Shown piece by piece: positions 6,219 through 6,416 of a stretch of 6,416 nt of DNA (position 1 is the first letter of the stretch; each line of letters starts with the position of its first letter). The position numbers and the translations under genes were made by a program. Origin of the DNA: Verrucomicrobiales bacterium. GTDB taxonomy: Bacteria > Verrucomicrobiota > Verrucomicrobiia > Limisphaerales > Palsa-1400. The stretch is taken from contig JAQGOW010000437.1 in NCBI GenBank assembly GCA_028293405.1, positions 1 to 6,416 on the forward strand, written 5' to 3'. The notes under the pieces were generated by a model that was given only the letters and a program-made list of their open reading frames with translations, was not told the origin of the DNA and did not search any database.

Positions 6219-6416
6219 TTAGTCAGCCAGTGCGGCGCTAACGGCATCCATGAACGTTTCCGCAGTAAATGGTTTCTGGAGGACACAGTCAAATTTGACG
6301 GATGAAAACTGCCTGTCCAAGCTGTGCAAGCCGGTAACTACCATGACTCGTAACCGGGGATGGAACTCGAGGCAAGACTGCACGAAACTGCCCGTCGGTA
6401 TATGATGACCGAGGCA
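6219..6416 (-). CDS. Response-regulator receiver domain, C-terminal part (5' end outside window)
   Basis: The minus-strand frame entering at 6416 runs 65 codons to a TAA at 6219-6221. It contains a beta-4 strand, RLRVMVVTG, with the conserved Thr used in phospho-signalling. After it comes DCVLQKPFTAETFMDAVSAA, holding the beta-5 lysine and cis-proline (KPF) and the final amphipathic helix. These are the hallmark C-terminal features of CheY-like receiver domains in two-component systems. The phospho-acceptor Asp and the acidic pair lie upstream, outside the window. The gene ends just after the receiver fold, so it is either a single-domain regulator or a protein with a C-terminal receiver, such as a hybrid histidine kinase. 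It was found by reading the strand directly, since no start codon is in view. Confidence 0.8.
   Translation of the reverse strand, partial: CLGHHIPTGSFVQSCLEFHPRLRVMVVTGLHSLDRQFSSVKFDCVLQKPFTAETFMDAVSAALAD

Noticed and set aside
5936..6292. 118-codon minus-strand frame overlapping the receiver gene
   Set aside because: It overlaps the well-supported receiver reading in another frame and has no domain or sensible composition.

Overview
The window is bacterial chromosomal DNA of moderately high G+C. My best guess is a member of the Verrucomicrobiota, near the Pedosphaera/Limisphaerales group. The guess rests on four things: a large secreted glycosidase-like protein, a GH5-type remnant, AT-rich 10-bp intergenic repeats, and weak or absent Shine-Dalgarno sites. 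It comes from familiarity, not from a database search.

Layout. Bases 55-1952 (+) encode a membrane-anchored M48 zinc metalloprotease with a TPR-like C-terminal part. The gene is split by an apparent single-base deletion near base 394, between the membrane segments and the catalytic domain. Its stop codon lies one base from the stop of a convergent decayed gene (1954 to about 2257, minus). That remnant is the C-terminal end of a GH5-type glycosidase. It keeps the GEWG nucleophile motif, has lost its upstream part and carries a one-base insertion near 2002-2005. Bases 2260-2784 have no convincing gene. They hold three separate short arrays, all with a period of 10 bp, plus two small hairpins.

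Bases 2785-5271 (minus) encode an 828-residue secreted protein: a signal peptide, an N-terminal beta-sandwich-like region, a TIM-barrel-like glycosidase core and a C-terminal beta-rich region. I could not assign it to a numbered glycoside hydrolase family. On the same strand, 113 bp upstream, is a stand-alone GGQ peptidyl-tRNA hydrolase of the ArfB/MTRFR release-factor type (5385-5798). Bases 5799-6218 are non-coding as far as I can see. The window ends inside the C-terminal half of a response-regulator receiver domain (6219-6416, minus, continuing past the edge).

How the genes relate. I see no strong shared pathway. The GH5 remnant and the large glycosidase-like gene both suggest polysaccharide use, and their closeness may mark an older carbohydrate locus that has partly decayed. 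The protease, rescue factor and receiver look like unrelated neighbours. I did not find a convincing new multi-gene system. The most distinctive items are the 10-bp arrays next to the truncated GH5 gene, and the unassigned glycosidase-like protein.
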